Assembly: GCA_042090305.1 (NCBI GenBank)
Contig: JBELJQ010000003.1
Span: 7,981-71,980 of the forward strand
Length of the DNA stretch: 64,000 nt
Direction: 5' to 3'
DNA from: TMED13 sp042090305
GTDB taxonomy: Bacteria > Pseudomonadota > Alphaproteobacteria > Methylaequorales > Methylaequoraceae
Of the stretch, positions 17,127-27,239 are shown piece by piece. Within the stretch, counting starts at the first letter, position 1. Each line of letters opens with the position of its first letter. Position numbers and translations under genes: made by a program. Below the pieces are notes generated by a model that was not told the DNA's origin, did not search any database, and saw only the letters and a program-made list of their open reading frames with translations.

Positions 17127-19934
17127 TTATTTTCCTAATAAACATCTAGCAGTTTCGTTATTTTTTTGACTGAGTAACTCTTCAACTGTCCCCTCAAAAA
17201 GAACATATCCACCCTTATCTCCACCTTCTGGACCCAAGTCTATAATCCAATCAGAATTTCGAATAACATCAATATTGTGTTCAATTACAATAACTGTATT
17301 TTTTTTATCAACAAATTTATGAAGAATTTCTAATAATTTTTTCACATCATGAGAATGTAACCCCGTTGTAGGTTCATCAAGAATGTAAAGAGTTTTTCCT
17401 GTTGATCTCCGAGATAATTCTTTAGCAAGTTTGATTCTTTGAGCCTCACCTCCAGATAAAGTGGTAGCAGACTGACCAATTTTAATATATTCAAGCCCAA
17501 CTTTTTTTAATGTTTCTAATTTATTAGATATTGATGGAATAGCTTTGAAAAAATTTAGTCCTTCTTCAACTGTCATATTTAAAACATCATGAATGCTTTT
17601 ATCCTTAAATTTTATTTCTAAAGTTTCTCGATTAAACCTTTGACCTTTACATAATTCACACTTTACAAAAACATCAGCCAAGAAATGCATTTCAATTCTA
17701 TTAACTCCATCACCTTGACAATTTTCACATCGACCTCCTTTTACATTAAATGAAAATCTTCCAGCCCTATAACCTCTCGCTTTTGCCTCAGGTAATTGTG
17801 CATACCAATCTCTTATAAAACTAAAACATCCTGTATATGTTGCAGGGTTTGATCTCGGAGTTCTTCCTATTGGACTCTGATCAATTTCTATGATTTTATC
17901 TACATGTTCGTAACCAGAAATATCAGAATATTCAAGTGGAGACAGATTAGAGTTATTCATCTTTTTTGATAGAGCCTTAAAAAATGTTTCAATTATTAAT
18001 GACGACTTTCCACCACCTGAAACTCCTGATATTGTTATAAAATGTTCTAAAGGAAATTTAACGTTTATATCTTTAAGGTTATTACCTTTAGCTCCTTTAA
18101 TTTCAATAAATTTTCTTTGTATATTTTGTCTAATTGGAAAATTAATGCCTAATTTTTTTGAAAGATATTGCCCTGTAAGACTTTTTTTATTTTTACTAAT
18201 TTCTAATGGTTTGCCTTTGGCTACAACGTTACCTCCATTAATACCAGCACCGATACCAATATCAATTATATAGTCCGCTTCAACCATCATCTCTTCATCA
18301 TGTTCTACAACTATTACAGAATTACCTAAATCTCTAAGTTTCTTTAAAGTACCAATTAGCTTTTTATTGTCTCTTTGATGAAGTCCAATCGATGGTTCAT
18401 CAAGCACATACAAAACTCCAGTTAATCCTGAACCAATTTGTGAGGCCAACCTAATTCTTTGACTTTCACCCCCAGAAAGTGTTGTTGAACTTCTTGAAAG
18501 TTGAAGGTAATTTAATCCGACATTGTTTAAAAATGAAATCCTATCTATAATTTCTTTTATAATTTTACTTGCAATTTCTTTATGATAGTCTGAAAGTACT
18601 TTATCTAACTCCTCAAACCATTTAAGAGCGTGTTCAATAGAAAAGTTCGTAATTTGGCAGATATCTTTTTTATTTATTTTAATTGCTAAAGCCTCTTTTT
18701 TTAGCCTTGAACCATTACATTCTTCACACTTAAATTTACTAAGATATTTATTTAGTTCCTCTCTCTGCCATACATCTGATTTTTTTAATTTGCTTTCTAA
18801 GAAACCGATAACTCCATAAAATTTTTTATGATAACTCCATCCGCTAAAACCGCCAGAAACGAAAATTTCCTTACCATCACCATATAAAACTAAATTTTTC
18901 TGACTTTTACTAAGTTTTTTCCATTTTTCATTTATACTAATTTTATAACTTCGGCAAATCTCTCTAATTAGATCATAGTAAAATTGATTGCTTTTATTCC
19001 AAGGTAAAACAACCCCTTCAGATAATGATAAATTATCATCACCTATAACTAATTCTGGGTCAAACATCTCAAGATAACCTAGTCCGTCACACTTTTTACA
19101 TGCTCCATTAGGACTGTTAAATGAAAATAGTCTTGGCTCTATCTCTTCTATTGTAAAACCTGAAATTGGACAAGAAAACTTTGAAGAAAATATATATTCT
19201 TTTTTTTCATCTATATCATTAAAATATATCACTCCGTCTGATAAGTTTAGAGCTGTTTCAACCGACTCTGATATTCTATTTTTGTAATCAGGGTTTGCTT
19301 TAAGTCGGTCAACAATAACTTTAATCGTATGCTTTTTATTTTTATCAAGTTCTGGAAGTTCCTTAGAGTCATAGAGTTGATTATCTATAATAAACCTTAC
19401 AAATCCTTTTTTAATGTAATCACCGATTTCCTTTTTAAATTCGCCTTTTCTATTATTAACAACTGGTGAAATTAGATAAAATTTTGAATCCTTATTTAAC
19501 TTTAAAAACTCATCAACAATTTCTTGAACGCTCATTGATTTAATTTCTTTACCAGTTTGTGGGGAGAATGGAGTACCAATTCGTGCAAATAAAACTCTCA
19601 TATAATCATAAATCTCTGTAACAGTTCCTACTGTTGACCTTGGGTTTCTTGAAGTTGTTTTTTGATCAATTGATATAGATGGAGATAAACCTTCAATATG
19701 ATCAACTTCAGGTTTTTCCATCATATTCAGAAATTGTCTGGCATATGAGGACAGACTTTCAACATATCTTCTCTGACCCTCTGCATAAATTGTGTCAAAA
19801 GCAAGGGATGATTTACCAGATCCAGACAATCCGCTAATTATTACAAACTTATTTTTCGGTATGTTTATATCAATATTCTTTAGATTATGTTGCCTAGCAC
19901 CAATTATTTTTATGTAATTATTATTTTTTTTCAC
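17127..19934 (-). CDS. uvrA: Excinuclease ABC subunit A
   Basis: Damage-recognition ATPase of nucleotide excision repair, 935 aa, typical length. Two ABC modules are visible, each with Walker A (GLSGSGKSSLAFDTIYAEGQ; GVSGGGKSS) and signature LSGGE. The zinc modules are CPISG...CKKCDG and CENCQGDG...CELCKGQRF. It is divergent from ssb, an arrangement conserved across proteobacteria. I found no GTTC-N7-GTTC LexA box in the 73-base uvrA-ssb spacer. Confidence 0.97.
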   Translation of the reverse strand: MKKNNNYIKIIGARQHNLKNIDINIPKNKFVIISGLSGSGKSSLAFDTIYAEGQRRYVESLSSYARQFLNMMEKPEVDHIEGLSPSISIDQKTTSRNPRSTVGTVTEIYDYMRVLFARIGTPFSPQTGKEIKSMSVQEIVDEFLKLNKDSKFYLISPVVNNRKGEFKKEIGDYIKKGFVRFIIDNQLYDSKELPELDKNKKHTIKVIVDRLKANPDYKNRISESVETALNLSDGVIYFNDIDEKKEYIFSSKFSCPISGFTIEEIEPRLFSFNSPNGACKKCDGLGYLEMFDPELVIGDDNLSLSEGVVLPWNKSNQFYYDLIREICRSYKISINEKWKKLSKSQKNLVLYGDGKEIFVSGGFSGWSYHKKFYGVIGFLESKLKKSDVWQREELNKYLSKFKCEECNGSRLKKEALAIKINKKDICQITNFSIEHALKWFEELDKVLSDYHKEIASKIIKEIIDRISFLNNVGLNYLQLSRSSTTLSGGESQRIRLASQIGSGLTGVLYVLDEPSIGLHQRDNKKLIGTLKKLRDLGNSVIVVEHDEEMMVEADYIIDIGIGAGINGGNVVAKGKPLEISKNKKSLTGQYLSKKLGINFPIRQNIQRKFIEIKGAKGNNLKDINVKFPLEHFITISGVSGGGKSSLIIETFFKALSKKMNNSNLSPLEYSDISGYEHVDKIIEIDQSPIGRTPRSNPATYTGCFSFIRDWYAQLPEAKARGYRAGRFSFNVKGGRCENCQGDGVNRIEMHFLADVFVKCELCKGQRFNRETLEIKFKDKSIHDVLNMTVEEGLNFFKAIPSISNKLETLKKVGLEYIKIGQSATTLSGGEAQRIKLAKELSRRSTGKTLYILDEPTTGLHSHDVKKLLEILHKFVDKKNTVIVIEHNIDVIRNSDWIIDLGPEGGDKGGYVLFEGTVEELLSQKNNETARCLLGK

Positions 19935-20007
19935 TTATTTAACTTTTTTTTTAGATTTATATTTTATTTAATTTAATTATGATATTATAATTTTTATATT
20001 TTTTTCT

Positions 20008-20466
20008 ATGGCAGGTTCAGTTAACAAAGTTTTACTATTAGGGCGTCTCGGTTCAGACCCAGAAATTAGAGTTTCACAAGATGGAACTAAAATCGCTAGG
20101 TTTTCTATAGCAACAAGTGAATCTTGGAAAGATAAAAATACTAACGAGAAAAAAGAAAAAACTGAATGGCATAGAATTGTTGTCTTTTCAAATGGGTTAG
20201 CTGAAGTAGTTGAAAAATTTGTAAAAAAAGGCTCTCTTGTTTATGTTGAAGGTCAAATTAGAACTAGAAAATACACCGATCAAGCCGGTCTTGAGAAGTA
20301 TACAACTGAGATAGTTTTACAAGGCTATAACTCACAATTAACTATGTTAGATAGTAAAAATGATAATCAGGCTATAACATCACCGAATATTGAAAATTCG
20401 ACTCCAAGTGAACCTAATGATAACTCTTTCAACAATTTTGATATAGAAGATGAAGTTCCTTTTTAA
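20008..20466 (+). CDS. ssb: Single-stranded DNA-binding protein
   Basis: 152-aa SSB. The OB-fold runs from VNKVLLLGRLGSDPEIR to TTEIVLQGY. A flexible Asn/Ser-rich tail ends in DEVPF, a variant of the usual DDDIPF protein-interaction tip. It is divergent from uvrA, and gyrA follows nine bases later. The upstream spacer is almost pure A/T with a TATAATTTT stretch that could serve as a -10. Confidence 0.96.
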   Translation: MAGSVNKVLLLGRLGSDPEIRVSQDGTKIARFSIATSESWKDKNTNEKKEKTEWHRIVVFSNGLAEVVEKFVKKGSLVYVEGQIRTRKYTDQAGLEKYTTEIVLQGYNSQLTMLDSKNDNQAITSPNIENSTPSEPNDNSFNNFDIEDEVPF

Positions 20467-20474
20467 GTAAACTA

Positions 20475-23123
20475 ATGATTGACGATAGTAACCCAGAAAA
20501 TCCAGAACTATTTAAAGATAAAGACAGTATTTTCATAGAAAAAGAGATGGAAAACTCTTTTCTTGATTATGCTATGAGTGTTATTGTATCGAGAGCTTTA
20601 CCTGATGTTTGTGATGGGCTTAAGCCTGTTCATAGAAGAATTATATATGCTATGAATGAATCGGGTTATACATCGGGAAAACCATCAAGAAAATCAGCTA
20701 GAATTGTTGGTGATGTCATGGGTAAGTATCATCCACATGGCGATTCAGCTATTTACGACGCAATGGTTAGAATGGCTCAAAGCTTCAGTATGAGAGTGCC
20801 GTTGATAAATGGTCAAGGTAACTTTGGATCTATGGATGGAGATTCAGCGGCTGCGATGAGATATACAGAAGCAAAGCTGGCTGAAATATCAAATTTTTTA
20901 GTAAATGATATTGATAATGAAACTGTATCGTATAGAGATAACTATGACGGTTCAGCTAGCGAACCCACTGTTCTTCCAGCAGAGTTCCCTAATTTACTAA
21001 TAAATGGTTCAGAAGGTATAGCTGTTGGAATGGCAACAAAAATTCCTCCACATTGTCCTAATGAGATTATTGATGCTTGCTGTGAGGTAATAAATAACCC
21101 TGAAGTAAGTGAAGAAGATTTACTAGAAATAGTTAAAGGACCAGACTTTCCAACTGGTGGATTAATAATCGGTAGAGGAGGCATAAGAGATGCTTATCTT
21201 AAAGGTAAAGGTTCAATATCCATAAGAGCAAAAACAAATATTGAAACGACAAAAAAAGGAAGAGAGTCGATCATTATTACAGAAATACCGTATTCCGTCA
21301 AAAAATCTTATTTAATTGAAAATATAGCAAGAGTTGCAAAAGAAAAAATTGTTGAAGGTATTTCTGAACTTAGAGATGAATCTAATAGAGAGGGAGTAAG
21401 AGTTGTTATTGACCTAAAAAGAGATTTTCAAGCAGATGTTGTAATGAATCAATTATTTAAATTTACCTCCCTACAAACTAGTTTTGGAATAAACCTACTT
21501 GCTTTAAATAATGGAATACCTGAACTCTTAAACTTAAGAAAATATTTAAACTTATTCACTAAATTTAGAAAAGATGTAATTTTTAAAAGAACAAAGTTTC
21601 ATTTAAAAAAAACTCGTGATAAAGCCCATATCTTACTTGGTCTTTCAGTAGCAATAGAGAATATAGATAAAATTATCGAAATTATTAGAAAATCAAAAGA
21701 TTCTAACGAGGCTAAAATAAAACTTATTTCAGAGAAATGGAAAATTCCCGAAAATACGTTTATTCAAAGTTTTATCAAAGACGAGAACCCTGAATTAATA
21801 TCAAATAATTACTTTATACTTTCTGAGGTTCAAGCTAAATCAATTTTAGAAATTAGGTTAAGTAGGTTAACTGGTTTAGAGAGAGATAAATTATCAGATG
21901 ACTTAAAGGATTGTGTAAAGTTAATAACAGAATATCTTTCGATATTATCTTCATCAAAAAAATTGAATGAAGTTCTTACAAATGAGCTTATTGAAATTAA
22001 AGATAAAATTAATTCAGATAGATTAACAGAAATTACAGATAATGAAGAGGCAATTGACGATGAATCTTTAATAAGATCGGAAGATGTAGTTGTTACACTT
22101 ACACACACCGGTTATATAAAAAGAGTACCTTTAAATTCTTATCGAGCACAAAAAAGGGGAGGAAAAGGTAGATCAGGAATGACTACAAAAGAAGAAGATT
22201 TTGTAAATGAAGTTTTTGTTGTTAACACTCACACTCCATTATTATTTTTTTCTAATAAAGGTATTGTTTACAGGATAAAAACCTACAAACTTCCGATTGG
22301 TAGTCCAACATCAAAAGGTAAAGCTCTAGTAAATTTATTACCATTGAGATCAGATGAAAAAATTACTACGACAATGCCTTATGATATTAATAAAAAAAAT
22401 ATAGTTTTTGCTACAGCTAAAGGGAATATCAGAAGAAATAAACTCACAGATTTTCATAATATTAATGCTAATGGTAAGATTGCAATGAAATTAAATGAAG
22501 GTGATAAACTTGTTAATGTTGTTTCATGCTCAGAGAAGGATGACGTTTTCTTATCAACTAAGTTAGGAAAATGTATAAGATTTTCATGTAATGATTTAAG
22601 AGTATTTTCAGGTAGATCATCCGTTGGTGTTAGGGGAATAAAATTAAGTGACAAAGATTCAGTTATATCTTTAGCTATACTGAATGGTATAAACTTCAAT
22701 GTTAATGAAAGAGATGAATATCTAAAGTTATCTTCACTAATGAGAAAAAATGAAAAAATTGATAAATTTGAATTAAGTAAAGAAAAAATTGATGATTTCA
22801 ATAAAAATGAAGAATTTATATTAAGTGTCACCGACAAAGGTTTTGGTAAAAGAAGTTCCGCATATGAATATAGGAAAACTAACAGAGGAGGTTTAGGCAT
22901 TGCAAATATGCAGCTAAGTTCAAGAAATGGAAATGAAATAATTGCTTCATTCCCAATCAATGATAAGGACCAATTAATGTTAGTAACAGATAATGGGCAA
23001 CTTATTAGATGTCCCGTCAATGATGTTAGGATTGCCGGAAGACAGACTCAGGGTGTTACGCTATTCAATGTATCTGATAAAGAAAAAGTAGTATCAGTTG
23101 CAAAATTAGAAGAAAATGAGTAA
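20475..23123 (+). CDS. gyrA: DNA gyrase subunit A
   Basis: Type II topoisomerase cleavage subunit, 882 aa. The catalytic tyrosine is Y130 in AAMRYTEAKL. The quinolone-determining region GKYHPHGDSAIYDAMVRMAQ keeps Ser and Asp (S91, D95), so it reads as wild type. The C-terminal beta-pinwheel contains the GyrA box as QKRGGKGRSG, which separates it from ParC. It overlaps coaD by 8 bases. Confidence 0.97.
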   Translation: MIDDSNPENPELFKDKDSIFIEKEMENSFLDYAMSVIVSRALPDVCDGLKPVHRRIIYAMNESGYTSGKPSRKSARIVGDVMGKYHPHGDSAIYDAMVRMAQSFSMRVPLINGQGNFGSMDGDSAAAMRYTEAKLAEISNFLVNDIDNETVSYRDNYDGSASEPTVLPAEFPNLLINGSEGIAVGMATKIPPHCPNEIIDACCEVINNPEVSEEDLLEIVKGPDFPTGGLIIGRGGIRDAYLKGKGSISIRAKTNIETTKKGRESIIITEIPYSVKKSYLIENIARVAKEKIVEGISELRDESNREGVRVVIDLKRDFQADVVMNQLFKFTSLQTSFGINLLALNNGIPELLNLRKYLNLFTKFRKDVIFKRTKFHLKKTRDKAHILLGLSVAIENIDKIIEIIRKSKDSNEAKIKLISEKWKIPENTFIQSFIKDENPELISNNYFILSEVQAKSILEIRLSRLTGLERDKLSDDLKDCVKLITEYLSILSSSKKLNEVLTNELIEIKDKINSDRLTEITDNEEAIDDESLIRSEDVVVTLTHTGYIKRVPLNSYRAQKRGGKGRSGMTTKEEDFVNEVFVVNTHTPLLFFSNKGIVYRIKTYKLPIGSPTSKGKALVNLLPLRSDEKITTTMPYDINKKNIVFATAKGNIRRNKLTDFHNINANGKIAMKLNEGDKLVNVVSCSEKDDVFLSTKLGKCIRFSCNDLRVFSGRSSVGVRGIKLSDKDSVISLAILNGINFNVNERDEYLKLSSLMRKNEKIDKFELSKEKIDDFNKNEEFILSVTDKGFGKRSSAYEYRKTNRGGLGIANMQLSSRNGNEIIASFPINDKDQLMLVTDNGQLIRCPVNDVRIAGRQTQGVTLFNVSDKEKVVSVAKLEENE

Positions 23124-23622
23124 GCAATACATAACAGGGATTTATCCTGGAACTTTTGATCCAATAACATTTGGACATCTTGACATAATAATAAGAGGTT
23201 CTCACATAGTAAATAAATTAATAGTTAGCGTAGCAGAAAATATTCACAAAAAGCCTTTATTTACTGTAGATGAAAGAATAAAAATGATTAAAGAATGTCT
23301 CAATCAAAGAAAGCTTAACTGTGAGTTAGAAGTTGTTGGGTTTAATAATCTGCTTGTAGAACATGCAAAAAAATTTAAAGCACAGGTAATAATTAGAGGT
23401 CTCAGAGCTGTGGCTGATTTTGAATATGAGTTTCAAATGGCTGGTATGAATGCTAAATTAGAACCAGAGATAGAGACAATTTTTTTAATGGCTTCTGAAA
23501 ATCTTCAATTGACGTCTGCTAGATTTGTAAAAGAAGTTGCATTCCATAAAGGTGAAATAAAAAATTTTGTTCCAAAAAATGTATTAAAAATGTTTAAAAA
23601 AAAGGAGAAATTTTATGAATAA
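23116..23622 (+). CDS. coaD: Phosphopantetheine adenylyltransferase
   Basis: Penultimate coenzyme A step: joins 4'-phosphopantetheine and AMP. It is 168 aa, full length. The nucleotidyltransferase motif is GTFDPITFGHLDII, with RGLRAVADFEYE and a C-terminal LTSARFVKEVA in place of the usual (I/S)SS(S/T)xVRE. It overlaps gyrA and the downstream cyclophilin gene, matching the gyrA-coaD-ppi order of alphaproteobacteria. Confidence 0.95.
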   Translation: MSKQYITGIYPGTFDPITFGHLDIIIRGSHIVNKLIVSVAENIHKKPLFTVDERIKMIKECLNQRKLNCELEVVGFNNLLVEHAKKFKAQVIIRGLRAVADFEYEFQMAGMNAKLEPEIETIFLMASENLQLTSARFVKEVAFHKGEIKNFVPKNVLKMFKKKEKFYE

Positions 23623-24142
23623 ATTTTTAAAATATTTAGTGAGTTTATATATTATTTTCTTTTCAACCAATTCATATTCAGAAAATTCACCTAAAATTCA
23701 TTTAGTTCTTGAAAATGGTGTAGTTGAAATTGAAACCTACACTGAAGAAGCTCCTCAAACAGTTAAACGAATTGTTGAATTAGCTAAGAGTGGATTCTAC
23801 GACGGTTTAACTTTTCACAGGGTTATTGCTGGATTTATGGCACAAGGCGGTGACCCAAACGGTAATGGTACTGGAGGAAGTGGAAAAAATCTAAAAGCAG
23901 AGTTTAATGAAATAAAACACACAAGAGGGATAGTTTCTATGGCAAGGGCAAATGATCCAGACTCTGCAGATAGTCAATTCTTTATTTGTTATGATGACTT
24001 ACCTTTTCTTGACGGAAAATACACTGTTTGGGGTAAAGTTGTTTCTGGCATGAATCTTATTGATAGAATACCTGAGGGTAGGGGACAAAACGGTCAGGTT
24101 TTAAGTAATCCTACCAAAATAATAACTGTCAAAGTAAAATAA
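23615..24142 (+). CDS. Exported cyclophilin-type peptidyl-prolyl isomerase
   Basis: 175 aa. The N-terminal ~22 residues (KFLKYLVSLYIIFFSTNSYS) form a Sec signal peptide, so it acts in the periplasm. The cyclophilin core has FHRVIAGFMAQGGDPNGNG, the arginine catalytic motif FHRV, and SQFFI. It overlaps coaD by 8 bases; AGGAG precedes the ATG. In many relatives queA and tgt follow; here a tRNA gene does. Confidence 0.92.
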   Translation: MNKFLKYLVSLYIIFFSTNSYSENSPKIHLVLENGVVEIETYTEEAPQTVKRIVELAKSGFYDGLTFHRVIAGFMAQGGDPNGNGTGGSGKNLKAEFNEIKHTRGIVSMARANDPDSADSQFFICYDDLPFLDGKYTVWGKVVSGMNLIDRIPEGRGQNGQVLSNPTKIITVKVK

Positions 24143-24154
24143 ATTTATTTTTAG

Positions 24155-24183
24155 TTGTTTAATACTGTTATTTTTATTATATC
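24155..24183 (+). promoter_or_regulatory. Probable promoter of tRNA-Lys
   Basis: TTGTTT at 24155-24160 and TATATC at 24178-24183 have 17-base spacing and lie 15 bases before the mature tRNA 5' end. This is a plausible sigma-70 promoter by position; the surrounding sequence is so AT-rich that chance matches are common. Confidence 0.4.
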
Positions 24184-24198
24184 CTAAATATAAACAGT

Positions 24199-24274
24199 GC
24201 GCCCGTAGCTCAGCTGGTAGAGCACTCCCCTTTTAAGGGAGTTGTCATGAGTTCGAACCTCATCGGGCGTACCA
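24199..24274 (+). tRNA. tRNA-Lys (anticodon TTT), CCA encoded
   Basis: A full cloverleaf can be folded. The acceptor GCGCCCG pairs with CGGGCGT (one G-T wobble at the end). The D arm is GCTCAGCTGGTAGAGC. The anticodon stem CTCCC/GGGAG encloses loop CTTTTAA with anticodon TTT. The T arm is ATGAG-TTCGAAC-CTCAT, followed by ACCA. Length is 76 nt including CCA. It reads AAA/AAG lysine codons, which are very abundant in this AT-rich genome. Confidence 0.95.
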
Positions 24275-24282
24275 CTAAATTA

Positions 24283-24906
24283 ATGATTGCAAGACTTAAA
24301 AATTATCTATTTACTGGAATACTAGTGACAGCTCCAGTTGCAATAACATTCTGGATTGCAATTTCCTTAGTAAAATTTTTCGATAAACTGGTTACACCCC
24401 TAATTCCAATATACTTAAATCCTAATACTTATTTACCAAGGGATCTTCCTGGTTTGGGTTTAATAGTACTTCTAATAATATTAATTTTCATTGGGGCCGT
24501 AACAGCTAATTTATTTGGCTCTTGGATTTTAAGGCAAACAGATAGATTTATATCTAAGATTCCTTTAATAAAAACATTCTACAAAACTATAAAACAAATT
24601 TTAGAAACTATATTGAGAACAAATTCACAAGCTTTTAGAGATGCAGTTTTAATTGAATATCCAAGAACAGGTTCATGGGTAATTGGGTTTACAACTGGTG
24701 AAGTAAAAGGTGAAGTAAAAAAAAAAATCAAAACACCACTAGTTAATGTGTTTGTTCCAACCACACCTAATCCTACATCAGGTTTTCTACTAATGATTCC
24801 AAAAAAAGACCTTAAATACTTGAATGTAAGTGTTGATGAAGCAATTAAAACTATTGTATCAGCTGGAATTATTGAATTAGAAACTAAACAGAAAAATAAT
24901 TCATAA
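24283..24906 (+). CDS. DUF502 family inner-membrane protein
   Basis: 207-aa membrane protein. Two hydrophobic helices are visible (GILVTAPVAITFWIAISLV; LGLIVLLIILIFIGAVTANL) and a conserved soluble part follows with PLIKTFYKTIKQ, TGSWVIGFTTGEV and PTTPNPTSGFLL. The open frame runs back to 24247, but that would put the start inside the tRNA. The ATG at 24283, nine bases after the CCA, is the sensible start. DUF502 next to recG is common in alphaproteobacteria. Function unknown. Confidence 0.88.
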   Translation: MIARLKNYLFTGILVTAPVAITFWIAISLVKFFDKLVTPLIPIYLNPNTYLPRDLPGLGLIVLLIILIFIGAVTANLFGSWILRQTDRFISKIPLIKTFYKTIKQILETILRTNSQAFRDAVLIEYPRTGSWVIGFTTGEVKGEVKKKIKTPLVNVFVPTTPNPTSGFLLMIPKKDLKYLNVSVDEAIKTIVSAGIIELETKQKNNS

Positions 24907-26953
24907 AATTTTCGTTCTTGTAAAATACATCTCTCAAGAAACTTATTTTTGTTTCGTTAGCCTTGTGATTATCTAATAGCGCTTCGCATCTTTTCTTTGC
25001 ATCCAGTATTAAATCCATATCATAACTAGGTCTAAAAAATTTCCAAACTGGAATACCTGATTGATTAGTACCAAAAAAATCTCCTGCTCCTCGGATCTCT
25101 AAATCTTTTTCAGATATTTTAAATCCATCATCACAGTTCCTTAATATAAGTAACCTTTCTTTTGACACTTCAGAAAGTTTTTCATTATAAATTAAAACGC
25201 AGTTTCCTTCTTTATTTCCCCTTGCTACCCTTCCTCTTAGTTGATGAAGTTGAGCTAACCCAAACATTTCAGCTCTTTCTATTATCATAAGTGTGGCAGA
25301 TGGTATATTAACTCCCACCTCGATTACCGTCGTGGAAACTAATATTGAAAATTTCCTTTCTCTAAATTTATTTACAGTTTCATCTAAAATATTTTTCGCA
25401 AGTTTTCCATGAATCATTTCAACTTTATTTTTAAATATTTTTTTTAAGAATTCATACCGTGATAATACTGTTTCATAAGAACTATCATCATTATTAATGG
25501 TCGGCAGAATCCAAAAAACTTGTTCATTATTTTCAATCTTTCTTTTAATACCTTCAATTAAACTTAATAATTTATTTCTGCTTACAATAGAGGTTACAAT
25601 TTTTTTTCTACCTTGAGGCTTAGTTTTTATATCAGAAATTGATATTTCTCCATAAATAACAAATGATAAACTTCTAGGTATTGGCGTTGCGGACATTATT
25701 AAAGTATGACAAAATTTTGACTTTTCTAAAAGTTTTATTCTTTGTTTTACACCAAATTTATGTTGTTCATCTATAATTATTAATCCTAGATTTTTAAAAT
25801 TAATATCTTTATTGTATACTGCATGAGTTCCAATCAAAATTTTAATTTTATTGCCTGAAACCTTTTTATAAATTTCTTTCTTATTTTTACTTTTTCCAGT
25901 TAATAATGATATTTCCTCAACCATATCAGGAAGTAAGTCGCAAAAGTAATCATAATGTTGTTTAGCAAGAATTTCGGTTGGTGCCATTAATACAGTCTGA
26001 AAACCATTCTTAACTATATTTGCAGCGACTATTAGTGCTATGATAGTTTTTCCAGAACCTACATCACCCTGAAGAAGTCTATACATACAAAAATCTTTAT
26101 TTAAATCATTATCTATATCTTTAAGAGAGCTTATTTGATCTTTTGTAAGTTTAAAAGACAGTCTATTAAGAATTTTATTTGTATAATCCAGTTTTTTGAT
26201 TTTAAATTTATTTTTATCCAAATTGAACTTTTTCTTTAGTTCAAAGAAAGTTAAGTAACTTGCCAATAATTCGTCATAGGCCAAACGTCTTCTTAAGGCA
26301 TTAATTTCATCAGTTGAGTAAATATAACTGGGTTTATGTATACTTATTATTGCTTTCTTAAATGAAATCCACTTTTCTGATTTTAATTTCTTTTTTTCTA
26401 TCCATTCATCTGGTAGATAACTTTGTTCTAAATTTGGTAAGTTTTTAAGAATTATATTTCTAAAAACTTTCTTATTAATTTTTTTTCTAGATAAATTATA
26501 TTCTGGATAAATTGATTCATAACTAGAGATATTTGATCGATCAAGAACATTTGAAGGATGTATTATTTGAAATGCTTTATTTTTATACTCAATCTTTCCA
26601 GTTACTCTATAAATATTATTAATAGAAAGAAACTTCTTAATTTGGGTTGAGTAAAGATTAAAAAAAATAATAATTATCTTATTTTTGTAATTATCTTCAC
26701 ATATTACCTTAAATGGAGATCTGTTATTGTAACGTTCAACATAACTTATTACTCTTAAATCTATACTAATTATATTATCTAATTGATTTAAACTTACTTT
26801 TTGTACTAAATTATCTTTAACGTAACCCGTAGGATAGTTAATATATAAGTCAATTATTCTATCTCCATGATACTTAGTTATGTTTGAAATAGTCTGATTT
26901 TTTCTATCATATAAAAAACTACTAAAAATATTTTTAATTTTTGAATGTTTCAT
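24884..26953 (-). CDS. recG: ATP-dependent DNA helicase RecG
   Basis: Double-stranded branch-migration helicase that remodels stalled forks, 689 aa. An N-terminal wedge/OB domain is followed by SF2 motifs: QGDVGSGKT (about residue 294), IIDEQHKFG, SATPIPRS, and the TRG-type LRGRVARGNKEG. It overlaps the convergent DUF502 gene by 23 bases and is divergent from sdhE, 28 bases away. Confidence 0.96.
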   Translation of the reverse strand: MKHSKIKNIFSSFLYDRKNQTISNITKYHGDRIIDLYINYPTGYVKDNLVQKVSLNQLDNIISIDLRVISYVERYNNRSPFKVICEDNYKNKIIIIFFNLYSTQIKKFLSINNIYRVTGKIEYKNKAFQIIHPSNVLDRSNISSYESIYPEYNLSRKKINKKVFRNIILKNLPNLEQSYLPDEWIEKKKLKSEKWISFKKAIISIHKPSYIYSTDEINALRRRLAYDELLASYLTFFELKKKFNLDKNKFKIKKLDYTNKILNRLSFKLTKDQISSLKDIDNDLNKDFCMYRLLQGDVGSGKTIIALIVAANIVKNGFQTVLMAPTEILAKQHYDYFCDLLPDMVEEISLLTGKSKNKKEIYKKVSGNKIKILIGTHAVYNKDINFKNLGLIIIDEQHKFGVKQRIKLLEKSKFCHTLIMSATPIPRSLSFVIYGEISISDIKTKPQGRKKIVTSIVSRNKLLSLIEGIKRKIENNEQVFWILPTINNDDSSYETVLSRYEFLKKIFKNKVEMIHGKLAKNILDETVNKFRERKFSILVSTTVIEVGVNIPSATLMIIERAEMFGLAQLHQLRGRVARGNKEGNCVLIYNEKLSEVSKERLLILRNCDDGFKISEKDLEIRGAGDFFGTNQSGIPVWKFFRPSYDMDLILDAKKRCEALLDNHKANETKISFLRDVFYKNENFMNYFSV

Positions 26954-26981
26954 TACTATCTGCTAATAAATACTAATTCAA

Positions 26982-27239
26982 ATGAATAAAATTTTTAAGA
27001 AAAAAATATTTCACCGAGCAAAATATAGAGGAATCAAAGAGCTTGATATAATTTTTGATAGATTTATAAAAAAATATGGCGATAAACTTAAATCGAATGA
27101 ATTGAATGAATTACAGGAAATACTTGACATTCCAGATAATCTTTTACTTGACTTGATTCTTGGAAAAAAAAAAATTCCAGCAAACTTAAAAAATAAAACA
27201 TTAAAAAATCTTATTTCTATAAGCTATGATTGGTCTTAA
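26982..27239 (+). CDS. sdhE: FAD assembly factor SdhE
   Basis: 85-aa helical protein that attaches FAD covalently to succinate dehydrogenase SdhA. The family signature RGxxE is seen as YRGIKELD, with FDRFIKKYG and a closing helix up to DLILGKKKIP. It overlaps the mfd start by 14 bases. recG-sdhE-mfd is a recurrent alphaproteobacterial order. Confidence 0.9.
   Translation: MNKIFKKKIFHRAKYRGIKELDIIFDRFIKKYGDKLKSNELNELQEILDIPDNLLLDLILGKKKIPANLKNKTLKNLISISYDWS

Noticed and set aside
19935..20007. SOS box between uvrA and ssb
   Set aside because: The spacer contains no GTTC or GAAC pair at the needed distance.
24247..24282. Longer start for the DUF502 gene
   Set aside because: It lies within the T arm and 3' end of the tRNA-Lys gene; the ATG at 24283 is far more plausible.
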